DNA of 17,263 nt from contig CAAEMX010000003.1 in NCBI GenBank assembly GCA_900757185.1, positions 1 through 17,263 on the forward strand. Reading direction: 5' to 3'. The notes beneath the pieces are model-generated. The model was not told the DNA's origin. It ran no database searches and was given only the letters and a program-made list of their open reading frames with translations. The first letter of the stretch is position 1. The number at the start of each line of letters is the position of its first letter. Below are positions 7,276-13,913 of the stretch, piece after piece. Both the position numbers and the translations under genes were made by a program. The DNA is from an uncultured Collinsella sp. GTDB lineage: Bacteria > Actinomycetota > Coriobacteriia > Coriobacteriales > Coriobacteriaceae.

Positions 7276-8523
7276 CTAGCTCCTCGTATATCTACGCAGC
7301 GCGATGGCGGCGTTGTGCCCGCCAAAGCCCAGGTTGGTCGAAAGCGCCCAGGTAAGGTCGGCGCGAACCGCGCGATTGGGCGTGTAGTCAAGATCGCAGG
7401 CGGGATCGGGTGTGTGGTAGTTAATGGTCGGCGGCACCACGCCCTGCTCGAGCGCCATGGCGCAGGCCATGACCTCGATGGCACCCGTGGCACCGATCAT
7501 GTGGCCGGTCATCGACTTAGTCGACGAGACATGCGCGGCGCGCGCCGCGTCCTCGCCGAGCGCACGCTTAATGCCCGCCGTCTCGGACGAATCGTTGAGC
7601 TTGGTCGATGTGCCGTGGGCATTGATATAGAGACCCTCGGAAGGCTTGACGTCGCCCTCGGCCACCGCCAGCGATATCGCGCGGGCAATGCCGGCAGCCT
7701 CGGGATCGGGGCTCGTGATGTGATAGGCATCATCGGTGTTGCCGTAGCCCACGACCTCGGCATAAATGTGCGCACCGCGCGCCTGCGCATGTTCCATGCT
7801 CTCGAGCACGAGCACGCAGGCGCCCTCGCCCATCACAAAGCCGTCGCGGTCTGCATCGAACGGGCGGCAGGCCGTCGCGGGATCGGGGTTGGTGGTCAAT
7901 GCGCGGCAGGACGTAAAGCCTGCAACAGCATCGGGGATAATGGCCGCCTCGGCACCGCCCGCGAGGATCGCGTCGGCATAGCCGTGCTTGATAGCACGGA
8001 ACGCCTCGCCCACCGCATGGGCCGAGGTCGCGCACGCAGTCACGACTGGCAGGGTCGGTCCCTTTGCCTTGTGACGGATTGCGATATTGCCCGATGCCAT
8101 GTTGGGGATCATCATCGCGATCATGTAAGGCGATGCGCGGCGGGGCCCACGGTCGGCAATCGTATGGACGTTGTCGACGAGCGTCTGCATGCCGCCCACG
8201 CCCGACCCCACGTAAACGCCCAGGCGCTCGCGATCGATGGCGCCTTCGGCATCAAAGCCCGCATCGTGCATGGCCTCGTCCGAAGCCACCAGCGCAAACT
8301 GAACGCAGGGATCGAGATGCTTGGCGTCACGCTTGCCAAAGTACTCGTTGCCGTCAAAGCCCTTGACTTCGGCCGCCACCTTGACGGTAAACGCATCGGT
8401 ATCGAAGTGCGTGATCGGGCCGATGCCACAGGTCCCGGCGCACATGGCCGCCCAGGTGGCAAGCGCGGTGTTGCCGAGCGGCGATACGGCACCGATGCCG
8501 GTGATTGCAACTCTCTGTTCCAT
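7276..8523 (-). CDS. fabF: 3-oxoacyl-ACP synthase II (FabF)
   Basis: 415 aa. It condenses malonyl-ACP with the growing acyl-ACP. The Cys-His-His triad typical of elongating ketosynthases is present: C164 in VTACATSAHA, H303 in NAHGTST, K336 and H341 in SSTKSMTGHMIGATGA, closely matching E. coli FabF numbering. The phosphate-side GFGG loop is near the C-terminus (NLGFGGHNAAIAL). I chose the ATG at 8523 (MEQRVAITGIG) because GAGGAG is 6 nt upstream; an adjacent ATG at 8526 and a TTG at 8541 are possible but less well placed. It lies 39 nt after fabG and 3 nt before accB. Confidence 0.97.
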   Translation of the reverse strand: MEQRVAITGIGAVSPLGNTALATWAAMCAGTCGIGPITHFDTDAFTVKVAAEVKGFDGNEYFGKRDAKHLDPCVQFALVASDEAMHDAGFDAEGAIDRERLGVYVGSGVGGMQTLVDNVHTIADRGPRRASPYMIAMMIPNMASGNIAIRHKAKGPTLPVVTACATSAHAVGEAFRAIKHGYADAILAGGAEAAIIPDAVAGFTSCRALTTNPDPATACRPFDADRDGFVMGEGACVLVLESMEHAQARGAHIYAEVVGYGNTDDAYHITSPDPEAAGIARAISLAVAEGDVKPSEGLYINAHGTSTKLNDSSETAGIKRALGEDAARAAHVSSTKSMTGHMIGATGAIEVMACAMALEQGVVPPTINYHTPDPACDLDYTPNRAVRADLTWALSTNLGFGGHNAAIALRRYTRS

Positions 8524-8562
8524 CATGGTCTCCTCATCCAAGCCGTTCTTCGGCCCTGGTTT

Positions 8563-9336
8563 CTACATCGCCATTCCGCCGTCGACGCGCACGACCTCGC
8601 CCGTAATGTAGGCAGCCGCATCACTCGCTAAAAAGCGCACCACGCCGGCCACTTCCTCGGGGCGTGCCATGCGCTTAAGGGGAATCTGTTCCTCGGTTGC
8701 CGTACGCACCTTCTCCGAGAGCTTTGCCGTCATATCTGTCTCGACAAACCCGGGGGCGACCGCGTTCGCTCGTACGCCACGAGGCGCAAGCTCGCGCGCC
8801 ACCGCCTTGGTAAGCCCTATCACGCCCGCCTTGGAAGCAGCGTAGTTGGCTTGCCCGGCATTGCCCATCAGGCCCACGACCGAGCTCATGTTGACGACGC
8901 AACCGCCGCGCTGGCGCATAAAGGTCTTGGTGAACGCGCGCGTCATATTGAATGTTCCCTTGAGATTGACATCGAGCACGCGATCGAATGCGTCATCGCC
9001 CATGCGCATGAGCAGGCCATCGCGGGTGATGCCGGCATTGTTGACGAGCGCCCAAATGGAACCAAAGTCGTTGAGGACCGCTTCCACACACGCGTTGACG
9101 GCAGCGGGATCGGCCACGTCGCATTGATATGCGCGTGCCGTGGCGCCAACCGCCTCACAGGCTTCGCACGTCTCGCGCGCCGCATCGACGCTGCCGGCAT
9201 AGACGACGGCGATATCAAAGCCGTCCTCCGCCAGACCGACAGCGCAGGCGCGGCCGATACCCCGCGAGCCGCCCGTGACCAGTGCCACGCGACGTGAGTC
9301 GTTGCGCTCGAGCGCGCCGTTGTTCAAGTTGCCCAT
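8563..9336 (-). CDS. fabG: 3-oxoacyl-ACP reductase FabG
   Basis: 257 aa short-chain dehydrogenase. It reduces 3-oxoacyl-ACP with NADPH. The Rossmann motif TGGSRGIGRA is at 21-30, NNAGITRDGLLMRM at 99-112, and the catalytic residues N124, S152, Y165 and K169 sit in DVNLKG, NMSSVVG and NYAASKAG. The C-terminal GEVVRVDGGMAM is typical of FabG. The N-terminus is about ten residues longer than E. coli FabG (MGNLNNGALERNDS), but AAAGGA is well spaced before this ATG and no later in-frame start precedes the Rossmann fold. Located between fabD and fabF. Confidence 0.96.
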   Translation of the reverse strand: MGNLNNGALERNDSRRVALVTGGSRGIGRACAVGLAEDGFDIAVVYAGSVDAARETCEACEAVGATARAYQCDVADPAAVNACVEAVLNDFGSIWALVNNAGITRDGLLMRMGDDAFDRVLDVNLKGTFNMTRAFTKTFMRQRGGCVVNMSSVVGLMGNAGQANYAASKAGVIGLTKAVARELAPRGVRANAVAPGFVETDMTAKLSEKVRTATEEQIPLKRMARPEEVAGVVRFLASDAAAYITGEVVRVDGGMAM

Positions 9337-9366
9337 GTCATTCCTTTCGGGTTACAGCCCTGTGGA

Positions 9367-10293
9367 CTATGCGAGCTCGTCGGCAATAGCTGCGACCTGC
9401 TCGGCCGTTTCGCACGAATACACGCGAACGTCGCTCAGCGTACGCTTGGCCAGGCCCGACAGCGTTTTGCCAGGGCCGACCTCAATAAACGTGTCGATGC
9501 CCTGATTCTGCAGAGCATGCAGCGTGTCGACCCAACGAACGGCATGACTCACCTGATTGGCCAAGACATCCGATGCCGCTCGCGGGTCCGCCGGATAGGG
9601 CGCCGCCGTCATGTTTGCCATGACCGGAATCAGCAGCGGTGACGGCGCGTGGCCGGCTTGGATATACGTCGCCAGCCCCTCAGTCGCCTCGGCCATATAG
9701 GGGCTATGAAATGCGCCCGACACCGCGACTTTCATAGCGCGGCCGCCAGCCTCTTTTACTAGGACGTCGAGCTCCTGCAGCGCCTCGGGCGGTCCGGCAA
9801 CAACCGTCTGCTGCGGACTGTTGTAGTTGACCGGCCAGCAGTCCTCGCCGGCCTGTTTTGCCAGGTTCTCGACTTGCGCCGCATCGAGCTTGATGACGGC
9901 GCGCATGCCGCCCGGATGGCGCTCGGCAGCCGCGGCCATCAGCGCCGCGCGCTCGCACACGAGCTCAAAGCCCGCTCGCGTATCGAACGCCCCCGCAAAG
10001 GTGAGCGCGGCGACCTCGCCAAGCGAAAAACCCGCACAGGCGGCAGGTACCACGCCGCGCTCACGCAGGGCGGCAGCCGCTGCCAGATCGTGAACGAACA
10101 CGCACGGCTGCGTGTTCTCGGTCTGCGAGAGCTCCTCCTTGGAGGCGCTTCGGCACTGCTCACTGGTCCCCGGGCGCACCTCGTCGGCAATGGCGAACAC
10201 CTCGGCGGCCGCCGGCGATGCCTCGATCAGGTCGACGCCCATCGCGGGGTGCTGGGCGCCCTGGCCGGCAAACAGAAACGCTACGCCACCCAT
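9367..10293 (-). CDS. fabD: malonyl-CoA:ACP transacylase FabD
   Basis: 308 aa. It transfers malonyl from CoA to AcpP. The N-terminal FLFAGQGAQ (6-14) is typical. The nucleophile S90 is in GFSLGE, R115 is in CERAAL, and the catalytic H196 is in SGAFHSPYM; VNYNSPQQTVVAG and FIEVGPGKTLSGL also match the family. The common family elbow is GHSLGE, so phenylalanine replaces the usual histidine before the serine. I chose the ATG at 10293 with AAGGG 9 nt upstream; a GTG at 10299 is also in frame. The gene overlaps the end of fabK by 13 nt, suggesting coupled translation. Confidence 0.95.
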   Translation of the reverse strand: MGGVAFLFAGQGAQHPAMGVDLIEASPAAAEVFAIADEVRPGTSEQCRSASKEELSQTENTQPCVFVHDLAAAAALRERGVVPAACAGFSLGEVAALTFAGAFDTRAGFELVCERAALMAAAAERHPGGMRAVIKLDAAQVENLAKQAGEDCWPVNYNSPQQTVVAGPPEALQELDVLVKEAGGRAMKVAVSGAFHSPYMAEATEGLATYIQAGHAPSPLLIPVMANMTAAPYPADPRAASDVLANQVSHAVRWVDTLHALQNQGIDTFIEVGPGKTLSGLAKRTLSDVRVYSCETAEQVAAIADELA

Positions 10294-11225
10294 GCGCACG
10301 CACCCTTCAGGACGTGCTCGGCGCCATCGACCAGGTCGTCAACGATTTCACGTGCGCTTTGGCGCTCGTTGACCATGCCGGCAATCTGTCCACACAAAAA
10401 CGAGCCCTCTTCGTAATTGCCGTCCTTGGCGGCCTTGCGAAGGGCGCCCGTGCCCATGGCCCCGAGCTCCTCGACGCTTACGCCCGCCGCCTCGCTCTTG
10501 GCGTAGGCGTTGGTGAAGGGGCTCTTGAGGGCACGCACCGGGTGTCCCGTCGAGCGGCCGGTCGCACGCGTCGAGGTGTCGTTGGCCTTCAGGACCATCT
10601 CCTTGTACTGCTCCGATACGGTGCACTCATCTGCGATCAGAAAGCGCGTACCCACCTGCACGCCGGCGGCGCCCAGCATAAAGGCGGCCGCCACGCCGCG
10701 GCCATCAGCGATACCGCCAGCCGCAACCACGGGAATATCGACCGCATCGACAACCTGCGGCACCAGTGCCATCGTCGAGGTCTCGCCAATATGGCCGCCT
10801 GATTCGGTACCCTCGGCAACCACGGCAGTGGCTCCACGACGCGCCACGAGGCGCGCCAGCGCCACCGAGGCAACGACCGGGATGACCTTGATGCCCGCCT
10901 CGTTCCACGCCTTCATGTACTTGGTGGGATTGCCGGCACCCGTCACGACGACCGGCACCCGCTCGTCAATCACGACCCGCGCGACCTCGTCGGCAAACGG
11001 GCTCATGAGCATGACGTTGACGCCAAAGGGCTTATCCGTCCTGGCGCGCAGCTCATGAATCTGGTCGCGCAGCCAGTTGGCGTCGGCGTTCATGGCCGCG
11101 ATAATCCCTAAGCCGCCCGCCTCGGACACTGCCGACGCCAGCGAGGCGTCGGCGATCCAGGCCATACCGCCCTGGAACACGGGCTTTTCGATGCCGAGCA
11201 GATCGCAGAGAGGAGTCTTGAGCAT
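10281..11225 (-). CDS. fabK: enoyl-ACP reductase II FabK (FMN-dependent)
   Basis: 314 aa TIM-barrel flavoprotein of the nitronate-monooxygenase-like family. It performs the last reduction of the elongation cycle using FMN and NAD(P)H. FabK features are PVFQGGMAWIADASLASAVS near the N-terminus, VTGAGNPTKY (94-103), the active-site AEGTESGGHIGETST with H145 (137-151), and the FMN phosphate-binding AAGGIADGRG and GAAGVQVGTRFL. Position in the operon directly after acpP matches the fabH-acpP-fabK-fabD order of streptococci and clostridia and separates it from metabolic nitronate monooxygenases. FabK enzymes are known to resist triclosan, unlike FabI. Starts 2 nt after the acpP stop. Confidence 0.93.
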   Translation of the reverse strand: MLKTPLCDLLGIEKPVFQGGMAWIADASLASAVSEAGGLGIIAAMNADANWLRDQIHELRARTDKPFGVNVMLMSPFADEVARVVIDERVPVVVTGAGNPTKYMKAWNEAGIKVIPVVASVALARLVARRGATAVVAEGTESGGHIGETSTMALVPQVVDAVDIPVVAAGGIADGRGVAAAFMLGAAGVQVGTRFLIADECTVSEQYKEMVLKANDTSTRATGRSTGHPVRALKSPFTNAYAKSEAAGVSVEELGAMGTGALRKAAKDGNYEEGSFLCGQIAGMVNERQSAREIVDDLVDGAEHVLKGACAWVA

Positions 11226-11227
11226 CT

Positions 11228-11464
11228 CTACTTCTCCAATGCCGCCTCGACCGTATCGGCGAACTCGCCGACCGTCTTGGGGTTCTCCTCGGTATCGAGC
11301 TGGATGCCAAACTCGTCCTCAACGGCGACGAGGATCTCGACGGTGCCCAGACTGTCGAGACCAATCTCCTCGAGCGTGGACTCGGGCTTCATCTCGACGT
11401 CGTCAAGACCGGCGGTCTCGCGGATAACATCGCAAACGCGCTCGAAGGTCTTCTGATCTGCCAT
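11228..11464 (-). CDS. acpP: acyl carrier protein
   Basis: 78 aa acidic protein that carries acyl chains on a 4'-phosphopantetheine. The attachment serine is S38 in GLDSLGTVEIL; the rest (helical, acidic, ending in TVEAALEK) is standard. Most fatty-acid ACPs read DSLD at this point; here it is DSLG. An AAAGGAG ribosome site precedes the ATG. It lies 52 nt after fabH, the longest gap within the operon, and 2 nt before fabK. No phosphopantetheinyl transferase gene is in the window. Confidence 0.97.
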   Translation of the reverse strand: MADQKTFERVCDVIRETAGLDDVEMKPESTLEEIGLDSLGTVEILVAVEDEFGIQLDTEENPKTVGEFADTVEAALEK

Positions 11465-11516
11465 GGTAGTTCTCCTTTGTTTGTGCCCTAGGGGCGTTTT
11501 TATTTCCTATGTGCGA

Positions 11517-12476
11517 CTACTTCCAACGAAGTAGATAGCCACCTATATCCAGACCGGCGCCAAATCCAACGAGGGTGATGGTGTCGCCCGTGTGAAGTGC
11601 ACCGGCGTTTGCCAGCCGGTCGAGGGCAAGCGGAATGCATGCGCTCGAAATGTTGCCGGTCTCGCGCAGCGTTCGAACCACGCGCTTGTCTGGCACACCG
11701 AGGCGCTTGACCGCCTGACTCAGGATTCGTTCGTTAGCCTGATGGAATACAAAATGGTCGATGTCCTCGACCGAAATGCCCGCATCGCTCGCAAGCTTAT
11801 GGACCGTGTCGCAAATCGCGTTGACGCCGAACTTGAACACGCGGCGGCCATTCATGGACAGCACGCTCTCGCTATCTGCGGAGGCCTTAAACGGCGAGGT
11901 GCCGACCAGACCGGGAACGCACAACGTCTCGACGTCGGGCGCCGTCGAAAGCTCAACGGCAAGGGGGCTGTCTCCCCCAGCCTCAATCACCGCGGCGCCT
12001 GCCCCATCGCCAAAGAGCACACAGGTGGCGCGGTCGGTCCAGTCGAGCGCGCGCGTCATCTGCTCGGCGGCAACGACAAGCACATGCTTGGCTCGTCCTC
12101 GGGCGATATAGCCCTCGGCAACATCGAGCGCAAATACGAAGCCGGCGCAGGCAGCCGAGACATCGAAGGCAGGGCACGTCGCGCCCAGTCGCTCAGCAAC
12201 GGCACACGCCTCGGCGGGAACAAGGTGGTCACCCGTCGTCGTCGAGCAGACGATCAGATCCAACTGGCTCGCGTCGATTCCGGACACCTGAAGTGCCCGC
12301 TCGCTCGCCGCTACGGCAAGGTCGTCAAGTGACTCGGTGGTGCAGACGTGGCGACTCTTAATACCTGTGCGGGTAAAAATCCACTCATCCGAGGTATCGA
12401 GGAACTCGGACAGCTCGTCATTGGAAACACTGCGCTTAGGAAGCGCCGAGCCTGTTCCAAGAATCGTGAAACCCAT
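11517..12476 (-). CDS. fabH: 3-oxoacyl-ACP synthase III (FabH)
   Basis: 319 aa. It condenses an acyl-CoA primer with malonyl-ACP to start chains. The Cys-His-Asn triad is C110 in VSAACAGF, H245 in FVFHQANERI and N275 in ETGNISSACI. DEWIFTRTGIKSR (30-42) and the C-terminal VGFGAGLDIGGYLLRW are typical. First gene of the operon, with a very strong ribosome site (AAAGGAGG at 12483-12490, 6 nt before the ATG). The open frame extends further upstream to 12623, but that extension contains the control region and has no FabH similarity. Primer preference (straight or branched) cannot be told. Confidence 0.96.
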   Translation of the reverse strand: MGFTILGTGSALPKRSVSNDELSEFLDTSDEWIFTRTGIKSRHVCTTESLDDLAVAASERALQVSGIDASQLDLIVCSTTTGDHLVPAEACAVAERLGATCPAFDVSAACAGFVFALDVAEGYIARGRAKHVLVVAAEQMTRALDWTDRATCVLFGDGAGAAVIEAGGDSPLAVELSTAPDVETLCVPGLVGTSPFKASADSESVLSMNGRRVFKFGVNAICDTVHKLASDAGISVEDIDHFVFHQANERILSQAVKRLGVPDKRVVRTLRETGNISSACIPLALDRLANAGALHTGDTITLVGFGAGLDIGGYLLRWK

Positions 12477-12494
12477 CACTAACCTCCTTTGAGT

Positions 12495-12510
12495 TGTTGA
12501 CGTGTTTACA
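12495..12510. promoter_or_regulatory. operator-like palindrome, copy 1 (imperfect)
   Basis: TGTTGACGTGTTTACA, an imperfect inverted repeat with arms of 7 and a 2-base centre. The surrounding 19 bases match copy 2 at 17 positions. It lies 18 bases upstream of the fabH start codon and only 4 bases from its Shine-Dalgarno, so in the fabH 5' leader if the proposed promoter is right. Confidence 0.55.
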
Positions 12511-12521
12511 TCGACCAAGAG

Positions 12522-12548
12522 AGGATAGCGCATTTCAGTCGTTGTTAA
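12522..12548 (-). promoter_or_regulatory. candidate fabH operon promoter
   Basis: Minus strand: TTAACA (12543-12548, 5 of 6 to the -35 consensus) and TATCCT (12522-12527, 4 of 6), spacer 15 bp, shorter than usual. The same -10 hexamer occurs in the much better rpsL promoter. An alternative -10, TTTAAT at 12558-12563, has no good -35. The -35 lies inside palindrome copy 2, which would suit repression. Confidence 0.35.
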
Positions 12549-12558
12549 CGTGTTAACA
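12543..12558. promoter_or_regulatory. operator-like palindrome, copy 2 (perfect arms)
   Basis: TGTTAACGTGTTAACA: perfect 7-bp inverted arms with a GT centre, in the divergent fabH/birA region. Copy 1 is 48 bp away centre to centre, in the same orientation. The paired copies suggest a dimeric regulator bound at two sites; the regulator is not encoded in this window. Confidence 0.6.
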
Positions 12559-12650
12559 TTAAATTGTCCAAATGCGACAAAGGCTTCACATTGTGTCTCT
12601 CTCGACACCATTGCGTTATTCACTTATTCATTAAGGAGGTAGCAGCCGTT

Positions 12651-13427
12651 ATGGATGCCAAATTAACGATAGTCGACGTAACCGGATCGACCAACGATGA
12701 CCTGCTCGAAGCAGGAAAACAGGGAGCGCCGCACGGCACAGGACTTGCCACCCGGGCTCAGACAGCAGGACGCGGCCGGCGCGGCCACAAGTGGGATTCA
12801 ACCGCCGGCAACCTATTGCTTTCGATTGTCCTGCGTCCATGCGTTAATCCTGCGAAGTACTCTGGTCTTGCTGCCGTCAGCGGCCTAGCGGTGCTCGAGG
12901 CGCTCGAAAAACAGGGTCTTGCAAACGAGATTGGCCTCAAATGGCCCAACGACCTGGTCGCGCGTGGACGCAAACTCGGCGGCATTCTGGTCGAGGCCGC
13001 ACGCGATAACGAAGGCAAACCTTTCGCCGTCTGTGGCATTGGTGTCAATGTGAACTATGCGCCCCAAGAGGTGCCCGATGGCGGCCTGCCGGCAATCGGT
13101 CTCTCGGACCTTAACGAGAACGTTCCAGCTGTCGACATGCTCCTCGATGAGGTCTATCACGCAGTTATAGACGCTATAGATGCCTGGGCAGAACGCCTCA
13201 ACGCCATGGAAGAAAACACCGGACCGCTCGCGCCCGTCCACGGCGAATATGTCGCTCACCTCAATTGGATTGGAAAGCACGTTATCGCCCGCTCCCCTGC
13301 CGGTGACGAGCTGGCGCGAGGCATCTTTAAAACGGTCGATGGCTTTGGTCGTGCGTGCATCGAAACGGAAGACGGCTTGCGATCCTTCCATTTTGAGGAA
13401 GCGTCATTGCGCCCCTTGAGTGAGTAG
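12651..13427 (+). CDS. birA: biotin-[acetyl-CoA-carboxylase] ligase, no DNA-binding domain
   Basis: 258 aa. It activates biotin with ATP and attaches it to K124 of AccB. The biotinyl-adenylate loop AGRGRRGHKW is at 39-48, the catalytic lysine is K97 in LKWPNDLV, and GGILVE and GIGVNVNY follow; a small C-terminal SH3-like part (about 210-255) is present. The protein starts directly with the catalytic domain, so it lacks the winged-helix domain of E. coli BirA and cannot itself be the repressor. I chose the ATG at 12651 with AAGGAGGT 10 nt upstream; an in-frame TTG at 12564 would add 29 unrelated residues. It is the only plus-strand gene, divergent from the fab operon. Confidence 0.94.
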   Translation: MDAKLTIVDVTGSTNDDLLEAGKQGAPHGTGLATRAQTAGRGRRGHKWDSTAGNLLLSIVLRPCVNPAKYSGLAAVSGLAVLEALEKQGLANEIGLKWPNDLVARGRKLGGILVEAARDNEGKPFAVCGIGVNVNYAPQEVPDGGLPAIGLSDLNENVPAVDMLLDEVYHAVIDAIDAWAERLNAMEENTGPLAPVHGEYVAHLNWIGKHVIARSPAGDELARGIFKTVDGFGRACIETEDGLRSFHFEEASLRPLSE

Positions 13428-13487
13428 GTCGCCACAGCCAGCCGCTCGGCAGCCTTACCCGGCGATCCAAACCCATCATGCAAAACA

Positions 13488-13524
13488 AAAGGGCCCCGCT
13501 ACCGTAACGGCAGCGGGGCCCTTT
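13488..13524. terminator. bidirectional terminator between birA and rpsJ
   Basis: Perfect 13-bp inverted arms (13488-13500 and 13512-13524, AAAGGGCCCCGCT and its complement) with an 11-base loop that can itself pair partly. On the minus strand it is followed by TTTTGTTTTG-like sequence, on the plus strand only by the TTT of the stem. It serves the convergent birA and str operons, more strongly the latter. Confidence 0.9.
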
Positions 13525-13543
13525 AAGCTATGAGCGATATCGC

Positions 13544-13852
13544 TTAGAGCTTGATGTCGATGTCGACGCCAGCGGGGAGGTCGAGACGCATAAGCGAATC
13601 AACGGTGCCCGAGGTGGGGTCGAGGATGTCGATGAGGCGCTTGTGGGTGCGCATCTCGAACTGCTCACGGGAGTCCTTGTTCACGTGCGGCGAGCGGATA
13701 ACCGTGTACAGGTTGCGCTCGGTGGGCAGGGGGACAGGACCGGAAACGCGAGCGCCGGTCTTCTGAGCGGTCTCGACGATGAGCTTCGCGGACTGATCGA
13801 CGACCTCGTGATCATAGCCCTTGAGGCGAATGCGGATCTTCTGGGTAGCCAA
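13544..13852 (-). CDS. rpsJ: 30S ribosomal protein S10
   Basis: 102 aa, full length (MATQKIRIRLKGYDHEVVDQSA ... with the S10 block GPVPLPTERNLYTVIRSPHVNKDSREQFE at 38-66). It is part of the small-subunit head; in other bacteria it also serves in NusG/NusB transcription complexes. The start codon is TTG (13850-13852) with a good GGAGG 6 nt upstream. It follows fusA by 61 nt and is the last gene before a strong terminator. Normally S10 begins its own large ribosomal operon (rpsJ-rplC-rplD...); here nothing ribosomal follows it. Confidence 0.97.
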   Translation of the reverse strand: MATQKIRIRLKGYDHEVVDQSAKLIVETAQKTGARVSGPVPLPTERNLYTVIRSPHVNKDSREQFEMRTHKRLIDILDPTSGTVDSLMRLDLPAGVDIDIKL

Positions 13853-13858
13853 CTTAAA

Positions 13859-13863
13859 CCTCC
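13859..13863 (-). promoter_or_regulatory. ribosome binding site fixing the rpsJ TTG start
   Basis: GGAGG on the minus strand, 6 nt before the TTG at 13852. No ATG or GTG lies in frame at the conserved S10 N-terminus, so the TTG is the start. Confidence 0.75.
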
Positions 13864-13913
13864 AAAGAGTGCGAGAGATGTTCTCGCAGGATTACGTAAC
13901 AGGGAGCTCGAAC

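Noticed and set aside
6274..8631. 785-codon plus-strand open frame opposite accC, fabZ, accB and fabF
   Set aside because: It crosses several certain genes on the minus strand, is rich in His, Arg, Ala and Gly, and has no recognisable motif: a GC-driven shadow.
11465..11516. Terminator or attenuator between fabH and acpP
   Set aside because: Only a tiny GCCC-CTA-GGGC hairpin without a following T-run; not enough to call.
12477..12623. 49-residue upstream extension of fabH
   Set aside because: It covers the operator region and is unlike FabH; the ATG at 12476 has a near-perfect ribosome site.
12564..12650. 29-residue TTG-started extension of birA, possibly a DNA-binding domain
   Set aside because: Too short for a winged helix, no similarity, and a good ribosome site precedes the ATG at 12651.
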